64,000 nucleotides of DNA from NCBI RefSeq assembly GCF_947623445.1, contig NC_135242.1, positions 24,614,001 through 24,678,000 on the forward strand. The letters are read 5' to 3'. This stretch comes from Clavelina lepadiformis. Its lineage: Eukaryota > Chordata > Ascidiacea > Aplousobranchia > Clavelinidae. Within the stretch, counting starts at the first letter, position 1. The number at the start of each line of letters is the position of its first letter. The translations under genes were made by a program, and so were the position numbers. The notes under the pieces were generated by a model. It was not told the DNA's origin, ran no database searches, and was given only the letters and a program-made list of their open reading frames with translations. Below are positions 37,780 through 48,060 of this stretch, piece by piece.

Positions 37780-38570
37780 GATTTGGAAGATACACATTTT
37801 GCTGATCAGGTTCTTGGATAAGCTGAATGAAAAACTCAATCCAAAAAGTAAGTAATTAAGGAATTTTCCCAACAGAATAAAACTACTAACTCAGTTGAAA
37901 TAATGCTCGTTCAAAGAAAATGCAGAAAATTTTAAATTTAATCCATAGCTATGACACCTGACAGTTTGGAAAAATTCATATATCAGTTGTATTACCTTAT
38001 GGATGGTGGCTGATTCAAACAGCAAATGCATTGAAACGTTGATTTTTAAAAATTCACATACGTACTTGATAGAATTGTTATTATCATAACGCTCATATAC
38101 ACTAACAGAGCACAAGATCAATGAGCAAGATAACATGCTTCGTCATAGCCTGGAACTCACTGACAGGAAACAATCAAACTTTTGAATGAAGCAAACTGTT
38201 CCACAATCTTTAACGACGACAACAGACCCATACATTTGAGGTGATGATAATATGAAATATCGATTATGCAATAGCGGGGCTTGCTATAACTTTACATTAA
38301 CACTCTATTATAAACCGACTCTAGCAATTTTGCTTCACACTATTTCTGGTGCATTTATTCATAAAATCAAATGACGTCATAAACAATACTTTATGTACTT
38401 TTCCAAAACCGTGCGCGCTCATTACGTGGTGATCACTCAAGCGTGACGTGATATGTTTTCCATGATTTCATCAATTTAGTTAATTTTCGTGTTATTATTT
38501 TATCACTTTAAACATTGTGCAGTAGCTTACTTCAACTTCTCAGTTCACAAAAACAACCGAACATCTATTA
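37780..38570 (+). repeat. Block Y, third copy
   Basis: Matches 23,575-24,300 and the interrupted copy at 25,250-27,090. It ends abruptly at about 38,570, where array sequence resumes with 'tttgcagtttaacatagg'. Confidence 0.7.
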
Positions 38571-38635
38571 ATGTTTGCAGTTTAACATAGGCTCATGTTT
38601 ACGCCACAATTTTTACTGATTTTTTTGTTTGACAG

Positions 38636-39213
38636 ATTCTCGTCTCAACACTCTGCCGTCATCCATTTCGTAAACTGTCACTTTTTTCCCACGGGTATGA
38701 CGTGTGGCGATATGGCCGAGTAATGGAATGCCGAATGAAGTCAAAATTATTCTTTGTCAACATCAAGTGGTGAGCAATGTAAATTTGTGAAATATTGCAC
38801 AAAACCTTTCCAATTGTTTTTAGTGCTATACATATGCAACGTATTGTGGTAGAAGCATTGGTAAAAGCTATATGGATATATTTTATGTTTTAGGTCGACC
38901 CAGGTTTGTTTAACCACGACGGGAGTTCTACGCTGTGCTTTCTGGTCATGTGTCCTTATACCATTCGGCTGACAAGTGCAAACGCCGGTCAGCTAAAATC
39001 AAAGCATCTAAGGTCATCAAAGGTCAAAGTTAAGGTCAATGAGGCAAAGATCAAATAAGAACAAACAAGGTCACAGTTAAACAAAATTACTTGTACAACT
39101 TACGTATGCATGATGTCATATATAACTTATTATTTTATGTATGTGTTGCAGATTACTCTGATGAGTGGCCTTCAAAGAATCAGATTCCTTGCTACTCACA
39201 AACTATGAGGTAG
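38636..39213 (+). repeat. Array unit U11
   Basis: All three cores are present, and the donor-like 'aagtggtgagc' after core a is retained. The following spacer is of the 'agatatatgtccagcaaacc' class. Confidence 0.75.
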
Positions 39214-39516
39214 TCTAGTTAACCATAATGTCAGTGTCCATCTGTGCAAGACGTTGCGAGGCATAAAACATTCAAGATATATGTCCAGCAAACCTACGAA
39301 ATAATCAAGTTCCAAAGTTGAAATGAGATAACTTTGTAGGACTTTAAAGGTTGTCAAAGGTCAAAGTAAAGGACAATAACGTAAAAATATGCTGGTATAT
39401 ATGGCCACCAAACTCATCAAATAATTGAAATCCAAAGTTGAGTTGATTTAAGTTTGCAGTTTAACATATGCTCATATTAACGCCACAATGTTTACTGAAT
39501 TGTTTGTTTTTGACAG

Positions 39517-40090
39517 ATTCTCGTCTCAACACTCTGCCGTCATTCATTTCGTAAACTGTCGCTTTTTTCCCACGGGTATGACGTGTGGCGATATGGCCGA
39601 GTAATGGAATGCAGAATGAAATTGGAATTGCTCTATGTCAACATCAAGTGGTCAGCAACGTAAGTTTGTGAAGTTTTGCACAAAAATTCTTCCAATTGTC
39701 TTTAGTGCTATATATAAGCAACATATTGTGGTAGAAGCTACATGGATATATATTTTATGTTTTAGGTCGACCCAGGTTTGTTTAACCACGATGAGAGTTC
39801 TACGCTGTGCTTTCTGGTCACGTGTCCTTATACCTTTCGGCTGACAAGTACAAACGCCGGTCCGCTAAAATCAAAGCATCCAAGGTCATCAAAGGTCAAA
39901 GTCAAGGGCAATGAGGTAAAGATCAAATAAGAACGAACAAGGTCACAGTTAAACAAATTTATTTGTACAACTTACATATGCATGACGTCATAGGCTATAT
40001 AACGTATTATTTTATGTATGTGTTGCAGATTAATTTGATGAGTGGCCTTCAAAGAATCAGACTCCTTGCCACTCACAAACTATGAAGTAG
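39517..40090 (+). repeat. Array unit U12
   Basis: All three cores are present. The spacer after it matches the one after U2 ('cttgga.cattttggcatcatt') and is then followed by about 120 bp of unrelated sequence (40,220-40,330). Confidence 0.75.
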
Positions 40091-40588
40091 TCTAGTTCAC
40101 CATAATGTCACTTTCCATCTGTGCAACTTTTTGCATTAAAATTGAAAGCAAATGAATTATACTTGGACCATTTTGGCATCATTCGTCACTTGTTTAGTGA
40201 TGTTTGACTTGTTTGTGTTGTTATGTTAAATAAAAACGTAAACAAAAGACACAGTTGGACTGCAAAATACTTGAGAGTCAAAATGACACCCTCCGTCGTC
40301 CTAGGTAATTCAAAATTTCAGTCTTTCTAGTGTTAAAACTTGCAAGATAGCAAAATACAATAATGCGATGATATGATTGTATACATGGCTACCAAATAAT
40401 TGAGATAATCAACAATAAAGTAGATAATCCCAAGGGCTTAAAACTTGCAAAATAACAAAATACAATAATGCGATGATATGATTGTATGTATGGCCGCCAA
40501 ACCCATCAAATATTTAAAATCCAAAATTTAGTTGAGTTAAGTTTACAATTTGATATATGCTCATATTTCCTGATTTTTTGTTTGACAG

Positions 40589-41033
40589 ATTCTTGTTTCA
40601 ACACTTCGCCGTCTGTCATTTCCAAAACTGTCGCTTTTTTTCCTACGGGTATGACGTGTGTGTGTCTTTAGTGCAATAGATATGCAACGTACTGTGGTAG
40701 AAGTTACATGGACCTATGTTGTTTGTTTTAGGTCGACCCAGATCTATTTAACCGCGCCGCGAACTCTACACTGAGCTTTCTGATCACCTCTGGTTATACC
40801 TTTCAAATGACAAGTGCAAACGCCAGTCAGCTATAAGCAAAGCTTCCACAAGGTCAAGGACAATGACGCAGAGATCAAACAAAAAACAAACAGGGTGACA
40901 ACTTAACACACTTACTTATACTACTTACATGCGAATGATGTCATATATTACCTACACTATTATTTGTTGCAGATTACTTTGATGAGTGGTGTTCAAAGAA
41001 TTTGACTCTTTGCTACTCACAAACTATGATGAG
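40589..41033 (+). repeat. Array unit U13 (most diverged)
   Basis: Core a is cut short: 'gacgtgtgtgtgtctttagtg' joins it to the region before core b. Cores b and c follow with many substitutions. It forms the right edge of the array. Confidence 0.7.
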
Positions 41034-41357
41034 ATAATTTAGTCATTGGATCTCTGTCCACCTTGACAACATGTTGCAGGAAATACTAATCATTTTTGCA
41101 AATTGTTTCTAACGTGACAAGCCAGACACAAACTTTTTCTGCTTGTGCTATTGTAATATAACCATCAACATCATACAAACAGTTCTTGTTATTTCGTTTC
41201 CTTAGAAATGATGTGGATGTCGTATGGTTTTAATTAGACACAGCTGCCTCTGAATACAGCAGTTATAAAAAAACTTTACTAGATGTTATGCTATTTACAT
41301 AAATATTTCTTGTAGTATGGTTTATATTTCGTCATTAACAATAATAAATAATCATGC

Positions 41358-42520
41358 TGTCAACTTGCTTATGGCAACTTGCACGGCCACCAAGACACAG
41401 CTAAACACAGAAATACAGAAACGATAAGTTCCAAATTTAAAGTCAGGTTATCCAGACTATATCATACGAGCAAGCGATATGTTAAAGCAACAGATTGCTG
41501 ATGCTTTATAGGTCCAATGCTGTGCATCAGTGGATGGGAAATACATTTGTACATCAGCGAAAGCCCGATTTCCTTTGGCCATATATGGTAATAATGTTGG
41601 GCGTTGGTGCCGAGCCCTAGATTGTACAGCACAATTGCATTGATGATAATCTTTCTATATGAGACCGATAGATCGAACTATGTTGCTGGATTACTTTTCA
41701 ATCGAATGACTGGATCTGCAAACTCCGATCTAGAAAAAGAAGCGATCTATAACTAATTATTACAAAAAATTTATCTTGGAGTTTTAAATTCAGTTTTTTC
41801 ATCATATAGCAATCAGTCTCAAAGTGTTTGTCAGGGAAATTAGTCATGCACATGCTGGATGCTTACTGCCTTGTGGTTAAACTTTGACAACTACAATTTA
41901 TTGGTAGATGGAGAGGCAGCTTGTGCAGATAAACAGCTACTTTCAACTCGTGTAGGAAAATACACAAAATGACATTAAATGGTAGGCTTATAAGCAATAT
42001 CATATAGGCCGCATATAAATAATATTCTAACTTGCATATAACAGTAATTGACCTTTGTCACTAGATGGCAGGAGTGCGTTCCTGAGTGTGTTCCAACATC
42101 AGAAGATTGAAATACTGTCTCCGATTCCACTGCAACCATGGTCTGCTGCTTCCTTCATGTTCAAGGCAATAAGACAGAATTCGGGTCCTCGCAGACTGGT
42201 CGGTTTCACTTGCTGTCCACTTCTTGGGCGAAAATTTGTAAATTTTCTGAGAATTCAATTGAAGACCATTTAGTAGGAGCTGACACATAGTTTAGAAGTA
42301 GGGGTATACACTTTGGATGAATGAAGATCCAAGAACCAAATCTCAATGCATTGAAATTCAATTTTTCTTTTTACGATTCGTAAAACGGGTTTCCTTCTTA
42401 CTTATACGCATTTATTGGAATACGCAGCCGAAATAATAAGTCGTTGAATTTGACTTCACATCGTGAGACCAAGCCTACACGCGTTGTCACAAACTACACT
42501 AAATCATGCCAATTTGACAA
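41358..42520. repeat. Dispersed repeat R3 (diverged, truncated)
   Basis: Matches 7,323-8,590 of R1, with the 10,680-10,790-like piece of R2 included. It ends at 'catgccaatttgaca'. Divergence is clearly higher than between R1 and R2. Confidence 0.75.
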
Positions 42521-42650
42521 TTGTTACGTAAATTAACTATGAATAATTTTGGGAACTTTTTGCAAAGGCGAAGCGCTGTATTGCCTCCAATTTGGTAAAT
42601 TTGAAACTCTTCTACAGTAGAATAGGAACAGTTTAATTTAAAATTGGATA

Positions 42651-42764
42651 CAACAATTCGCATTTGCCACAAGTTTTCAAGCTGCCTGGGAACCGAATCA
42701 ACTGATTTCATGAAAACTTCTCGTGGGATGGAAGACATAACTTCTCGTATTCGCCTTCCAATCT
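42651..42764 (-). pseudogene. Tc1/mariner-like transposase, inverted 3' fragment
   Basis: On the minus strand the frame reads GRRIREVMSSIPREVF and then VPRQLENLWQMRIVV, the look of the C-terminal helices of a Tc1/mariner (IS630-type) transposase. About 75 bp of it (42,691-42,762) is an inverted repeat of 42,958-43,033. It is a remnant. Confidence 0.55.
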
Positions 42765-42810
42765 TGCATGAAGAGAGCACAAGTATGAAAGCATAACTTC
42801 TTCTATTGAT

Positions 42811-43033
42811 TTGATTTTCATGCAAGATGGCGCTCCTCCACATTGCGCTACTGTTGCTCGTGATTGGCTGAATGTCCATTTCCTTGGGAGTTTGGTGAGT
42901 CGTCGTGGTCCTCATCACTGGTCAGCCAGAAAACCTTACCTGGCACCCTGTGAGCTTGGAAGGGCGAATGAGAGAAGTCAGAACTTCCATTCATCGAGAA
43001 TTTCTCATGAAATCATTTGATTCGGTTCCCAGG
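42811..43033 (+). pseudogene. Tc1/mariner-like transposase remnant
   Basis: The frame opens FMQDGAPPHCATVARDWLN, the second-Asp region of Tc1/mariner transposases, and continues to RRGPHHW and RKPYLAPCEL. Family members have SPDL at that last motif; here it reads KPYL, so the Asp is gone. It then jumps to the C-terminal helix sequence, skipping what normally lies between, and stops at 43,018. No intact ends are seen. Confidence 0.8.
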
Positions 43034-43048
43034 CGTTATATACTAGAG

Positions 43049-43483
43049 CAGGGGTGGGCAAACTTTTTGTACTGAGGGCCGCATTAGAAAAAATGTTGCA
43101 GCCGGCGGGCCGCACACTCTCATTACAAAGTAGGAAAATTTACCCGGTGTGTAAATAAACGCATATTCATATTAAACACAATTTTTGCATTTCACACTCA
43201 GTTACGTTTAAAGCTACGCAATCTTCATCACAAAGGCCTACGGTAGCCGCTACCGTATTTGTATTTTATGATCAAACAATGCATGAGAAGTGTACGGCTA
43301 GTTGCTGAAAGCATGTTGCAATACATGCGCGACTGACGTGTGTGTGTTTACGCACTGAAAGTGAAGAGAAAAACACACTCGTAAAGGGAATAATATTTTG
43401 TCATGTAACCTGTTTAATTAAAACAATAAGTGATGAGTAGGAGTTTCTGCAAGTGCCGGCGGGCCGTAGTTTGCCCACCCCTG
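43049..43483. mobile_element. hAT-like MITE
   Basis: A 435-bp element with 16-bp terminal inverted repeats, CAGGGGTGGGCAAACT. Perfect 8-bp target duplications tactagag lie at 43,041-43,048 and 43,484-43,491. Sub-terminal GCCGGCGGGCCG repeats occur near both ends. It is non-autonomous. It inserted directly beyond the transposase remnant. Confidence 0.93.
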
Positions 43484-43491
43484 TACTAGAG

Positions 43492-45640
43492 CATATAGTT
43501 CTTTCTATTGCTTCTGTTAGTACTGATTTACCTAGAATCCTAGATCATCGTCTCTGACGTTATAAACTGTTTCAGACGACAATGAAGTCTTTGTTGTAGG
43601 GAGGGGAGGGCCTCTGTGAAGAAAGTCATTTTGAAATGTCAAAATTTAAGTTTTTAAATCTTTCTGCAAGTATTATTGCAAAAAGAATTTTGTACAACCA
43701 TAAAACTGATCTTTTACCCTTTTTATCCTTGAGTAGTTCTTCAAATTTTTCATCAAATGAACCTTCACCAAAGCTTTAGTAGAGTTTGCCGCCGATGCTT
43801 AAGCCTGTAATGTTCAACACAACTTTGTGGTAAAAGCGACTTAAATTTCTTCAAAACCAGCCATGAATGAGTTTGTTCAATAAAATGAATTTGGAAATAA
43901 AATTCATACTCAGCCAATCATCAGGTTCGAAGTCACTTTGAATGAGTTTGTTCCTGTCTCCGTGTCTCCCTTCCATTTTTCTTTGTCGATCGAAACTGTG
44001 TAATCAGCGTTATGAAGTTTGTCATAGATCTGGTAAAATTAGTTAAGCATGAGATATAGTAGAGCTAAACATACATCTGCTCACTAACTTTAACATATCA
44101 AGTAACGTTATGTGACTGGACCAGTAACAAAACTGATATTAACACAGTGGTACAACTAATTAATCATTTTCAAACTTGAAGCCATTTTCGAATATCAAAA
44201 TAATTAAAAGTTAAGACAACCAACCCTGTGAGCCACAGCTTTAGAGTCAGTAGTTGTAACTCAGCATGTTGTGTTGCTTCAAACGAACATCAGTGCGTAT
44301 ACTCCACTGACAAGCCAGACAATGCTTAGATATTAATAGTAAGTAAAAATCAGCTGTTGGTAATTTTACCAAATACGAAGACAACCAGTGTAACACACAC
44401 TAGACATGCTGGTTTCCATCTGCTTAGACTTATTACCTTGGCAAACATCAGGATGACTTTCGGGGTTGAAATCCCTACATTGAGTGACAACGCTCATCAG
44501 TTTTGTTCAGATCATCAGGATTGTTTTTCAATGATGCTTCTAAGTCTCAAAGATAACTCTCTTCAAGTTTTTTTCCTTTCTCTTTGATCGATTGAAGAAT
44601 CGAATCAAATTAAACTCCGTGAAATGCCGGATGTCTGGTGATGATTTCGTATCCAATCATCCTAAGACTGAAAATGGATGCATTTGTTATATTATAAATG
44701 TTGCAATGACTGCATAACAACATAAATTTGCAGATTGAACCGTCATACAATGTGCATATACTTAGCAGTTACATTATTCATAATGACAGACTTTGCATGC
44801 ATTAAGTTACATTATCTACCCTGTTTCTCTGGAAATAAAGCTGCATCTTACATATATTGGCGATTAAAAATCAGGCAGAAACTAATCTTATTACTGAAAG
44901 CAATTCTTCACACAGAGAAACCTGTAAGTTACTTATAATAGCACAATTTCTACATCAATCACTACAAATTCCTATGATTCATAATTTCATATTTAACATC
45001 TAAGTTTGTGTATATATCAACATGTTGTATGGTGGCAATTCAACTGCACTGCATCATATTTTCTTCCCCCGAATTTTTCTGTTTATTCATAACTGGCATA
45101 ATCTACTACATAAACTAACAGCACAGTATCCATTTTACACATCCAGACAGTAACATCTGACATAAACTTCAAGTGCAACAGAAAAACAAGTTTGTACGGC
45201 CCAAAGCAATTTAAGTCAAAACTTGGTTGTCACAAGCATTTTGTCATAACAGTTTATGCAGAGCGGTGCAAAAAAAACTTTTGGGCAAGTACCGGTAAAG
45301 CATGCAAAGAAATATATTAATTTTGAAATTATCGGCAACTTTTGTAGCACTTTCTGCCATATTTGAATATCGGATTTGTTAGTTCATTGTCTCTCAGTTT
45401 AACAATCAATAAAAGTGCATTTTGTTTTAATCTGTATTAATTTATTTGCAGTGACAGGTCGCATATATCAGCACTTCTTTCCAATTCTATTTGTGGTGCT
45501 ATTATAGGCAATCTCTAGTGTATGTCTACTCTCTAGCTCAGGAATTATTTCCACAGAAACACAGCTATGAAAACACTTATTGCAATATTTTGAATAGCAA
45601 AAGCTAGTAAGTACGTGAGGAATCAAAGCAAACCAACCTC
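43492..45640. other. Mostly intergenic; possible distal kinase exon
   Basis: No transposon ends are visible. On the minus strand, about 44,500-44,437 reads VVTQCRDFNPESHPDVCQ up to a GTAATA donor, which looks like the last helix motif of a kinase domain (C-x-x-x-[DN]-P-x-x-R-P). It could be a downstream exon of the kinase at 45,643-46,248, but I found no convincing acceptor. Confidence 0.35.
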
Positions 45641-45642
45641 AC

Positions 45643-46248
45643 CTGTATACATCCATTTTTGCAGTTCTTTTGAGTAATTTGATACTTCGAGAACTCTGGA
45701 TCAGTGTAGTAAGGAGTGTGTTGTGTATTTATTGCACCATCTACTGATACTAAGCCAAATCTGATGTTAACGGGATATTTTGAGGCTTCAGGTTTCCATG
45801 AACCAATGTTTTTGTTTCATCGTAGTAATGCAGATATGACAACGCATCTGCAATTTCATAAACAAAACATATCCTTCGCACCCAGGGTATTTCTGCCACA
45901 TGTTTAGACATCAACATATCCACAAGGTTGCCGCTATCCACACACTCCATGATGATGCCAATGCAGTTGGCCCATTTCGTAGTTCCAACGATTTGTACGA
46001 TGTTGTCGTGATGCAAGCGATAAAGAACATTGATCTCTCGTTGAATTCTAAACATAAACTCACATAATGAACACTCATATCATATTAATGATGTGGTCAT
46101 ATTAGAATTCATGGTATGAGAAGGAATACAAAATATTTTCAAAAAAATTGCGATTGCTTATAGCTTGCCAATATATGCATTGAATTAACTAATTTAATTT
46201 GACTGCCACTTACTCTTTCAGTGTTTCATTTTGCTTTTCTAGTGACCC
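45643..46248 (-). pseudogene. Protein kinase domain gene, probably broken
   Basis: Two exons are visible, 46248-46214 and 46047-45643, joined in frame by a GTAAGT...TAG intron. They encode the alpha-C helix region (ETLKEIQREINVLYRLHHDN), hinge-like IIMECVDSGNL, and the catalytic loop HGNLKPQN where most kinases have HRDLKPxN. At about 45,755 the frame runs into TAG. The metal-binding motif continues in another frame as RFGLV (expected DFG), then YYTDPEFSKYQ and a GTGAGG donor at 45,642. The frame change plus the missing catalytic and DFG Asp residues argue for a pseudogene or, if the frame is an assembly error, a pseudokinase. The type resembles tyrosine-kinase-like (RIPK-like) kinases. The glycine loop and most of the C-lobe were not found. 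Confidence 0.75.
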
Positions 46249-46264
46249 CTGCACACAAAAACAC

Positions 46265-46715
46265 TTGACTGCATTTTCCCCATTTATGTAAATGACTTTA
46301 AAAATTGTCTAACAAAAATGGATGCAATTTGTTTACTGATGACACTAATCTGGTCAAACAAGGCAAAAATATCAATAAGTTAGTAAAGAAATTGTAGAGG
46401 AATTGGTTACTGACCAAAAATGGTTTATAAGCAACAGGCTCACTCTAAAATTGGCCAAAACCAATTTCATGGTATTTGAAACTAAACCCAGCCATAAATC
46501 TGATACTATTAAACTCTATCTGAAAGAAAAAGATACTTTAATCCATAAATTTAAGCAACAAAGTTTACCCTCTTGTTATAAAGACCTTTTTAATGAAAAA
46601 GCATACATAAAAACTAGAAATAGTTCTAATCTTACACTTAACCTTTTTCCAGAAAACAGGTCACTGAACAGTTTTTAAAATGTTATGGACCAAAACAATG
46701 GCATAATTCAATAAT
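46265..46715 (+). pseudogene. LINE reverse transcriptase remnant
   Basis: Pieces of a non-LTR reverse transcriptase lie in order but in shifting frames: FPIYVNDFKNCL, then LFTDDTNLV (the YADD box), KWFISNRLTLKLAKTNFMVF, YIKTRNSSNL, and CYGPKQWHNS near 46,700. The order fits the end of the RT domain of CR1/L2/jockey-type LINEs. At least two frameshifts and a stop make it inactive, and no 5' part is present. Confidence 0.85.
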
Positions 46716-46844
46716 TTTAATCTACTGCTCTTTTTAGTAACAAACTAAAAGTATATTTTAAACATATTAAATAAAACTAACTTGTGCATGTAAAATCATT
46801 GTTTCGTTCTAAACGGTTTTACGGTATCACCTAATATCACTAAT

Positions 46845-47095
46845 GGACCTCCGTCGGCCGGACAAAGAGCTTTAGACCGCGTAAGAACGGGACGTCTAGA
46901 TCGCTTCTCATCAGCGGAGCTACAATCGCTATAGCGAGAAGCCGTCGTGTAGCCGTCGGGCCGACAACGACGTGTTACCTGGGTTGGAAGGGGTCAGGTT
47001 TTGGTACTACCCCGGAACAAAGTTGGTACGAAACCGACGGTACATTTTTTGCCAATTAGTGGTACCGACGGCAAAGTAGCGACTGGCCCCCTCTG
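46845..47095. other. GC-rich island with inverted repeats
   Basis: This stretch is far richer in CpG than its surroundings. It contains gcttctc...gagaagc (about 46,910-46,950), gtcggccggac / gtcgggccgac and repeated ccgacgg motifs. It may be the end of an unidentified element or a structured sequence. Confidence 0.4.
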
Positions 47096-47331
47096 CATAT
47101 AATCAATCCTTTTTCCATGTTGATGGGGCGACCGCATCGCAATTCAAAATGACCTCGGGGAATAATCTTTACGAAAAGGCCAAGGTTCAAATGATGAGTC
47201 TATAAAGCAGAATTAGTTATCAAAGAATGTTACACTGGTGGGTGCATATTCGTCGTATATTTTAAGCTGGGATGTAAATTATTGAACTGAGTTAAAAAAG
47301 TATTGGCTTGCTTTTCTACGTTGCCAAAAAT

Positions 47332-47704
47332 CACCCGATTCGTCTGCTTTCCGCCCATTAAAATGGGTGAACATGCGGTAATATTTTCCCACTGGAATGG
47401 CAGGAAGTATGCATTTCTTGCTATAGACTAGAGTAAGATACATGCATTTAGAATGTGGAGATGTTTACTTCGGCAGAAATATGGTTTGTGGGAAACCCCA
47501 TTGCTGAAAGCAGGTCAATTTTAATGGGCGGAAAAATAGACGAATGGGGTTCACAAACCATACTTGTGCCGAAATAAAATTCTCCCATTCCAAAGGCATA
47601 TATCTAACTCTAGGGTAAGAAAGGCATATTTTCAACCATTGCAATGGGAAGAAATTCCCGTACCCTGGACCATTTTAATGGGCGGAAAGTAGACGAATGG
47701 GGTG
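47332..47704. mobile_element. MITE with long terminal inverted repeats
   Basis: A 373-bp element. Its ends pair over about 33 bp with two mismatches; each starts CACCC[GC]ATTCGTCT and continues TTTCCGCCCATTAAAATGG. A perfect 7-bp target duplication caaaaat lies at 47,325-47,331 and 47,705-47,711. A third copy of the terminal sequence lies inside at about 47,518-47,552, in the same orientation as the right end. Superfamily unassigned. Confidence 0.85.
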
Positions 47705-47859
47705 CAAAAATATGGTTGTGTTGTTAAAGCCTACATACAAGAAATAGGTTTTGGGTTTGAAGTCAATTTTTTTTAAGTAGCTTATCTTACTTTCTACTTC
47801 CGCGAGTGTATAGGGAAGATTGGGTTGCCCATGGCTACGCCATCATTCAGATGACCATC

Positions 47860-48060
47860 GCTTACGAAGCCGTGAGACGGTCACGGTCTGTAACTATAAG
47901 ATGGATGAATAAAAATTCAGGAATTATTATTAGGCCTATCAGCAAGCATCTTCATTTTGACCATTAACCAGGTGTTGTTGGTTATCTCATTATGGAGACT
48001 CTGTGTGGCCTGTGTGACGGCCTGTCACCATAAGATGGATGAATAAAAATGACTATGACA
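47860..48060. repeat. Short repeated motif
   Basis: 'taagatggatgaataaaaat' occurs at about 47,898 and 48,030, each after a 'gacgg'-containing stretch. It could be paired retroposon tails, but no body or target duplication could be delimited. Confidence 0.35.

Larger units (their letters stand above)
28031..41100 (+). repeat. Tandem array of 13 units with a 3-unit higher-order repeat
   Basis: Thirteen imperfect units, U1-U13, begin at 28,031, 29,479, 30,356, 31,203, 32,105, 32,985, 34,138, 35,040, 35,919, 37,610, 38,636, 39,517 and 40,589. Each full unit holds three conserved cores. Core a (about 140 bp) contains 'ctgtcgcttttttcccacgg' and ends at 'caagtg|gtgagc'. Core b follows 'tgttttag'. 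Core c (about 65 bp) follows 'gtgttgcag' and ends 'actatgaggtag'. Spacers after core c fall into four classes. U4-U5-U6 and U7-U8-U9 share the same spacer order and are offset by 2,934-2,935 bp at all three starts. The cores resemble exons, yet no single frame survives across units. Candidates are decayed duplicate genes, a non-coding transcript family or a satellite-like expansion. Confidence 0.85.

Noticed and set aside
28031..41100. CRISPR array
   Set aside because: Units are about 0.9 kb with imperfect similarity and no short repeat-spacer pattern. The setting is a eukaryotic chromosome.
42499..42918. 139-codon minus-strand frame
   Set aside because: Only its middle resembles a transposase tail; the rest is the antisense of the plus-strand remnant and unrelated sequence.
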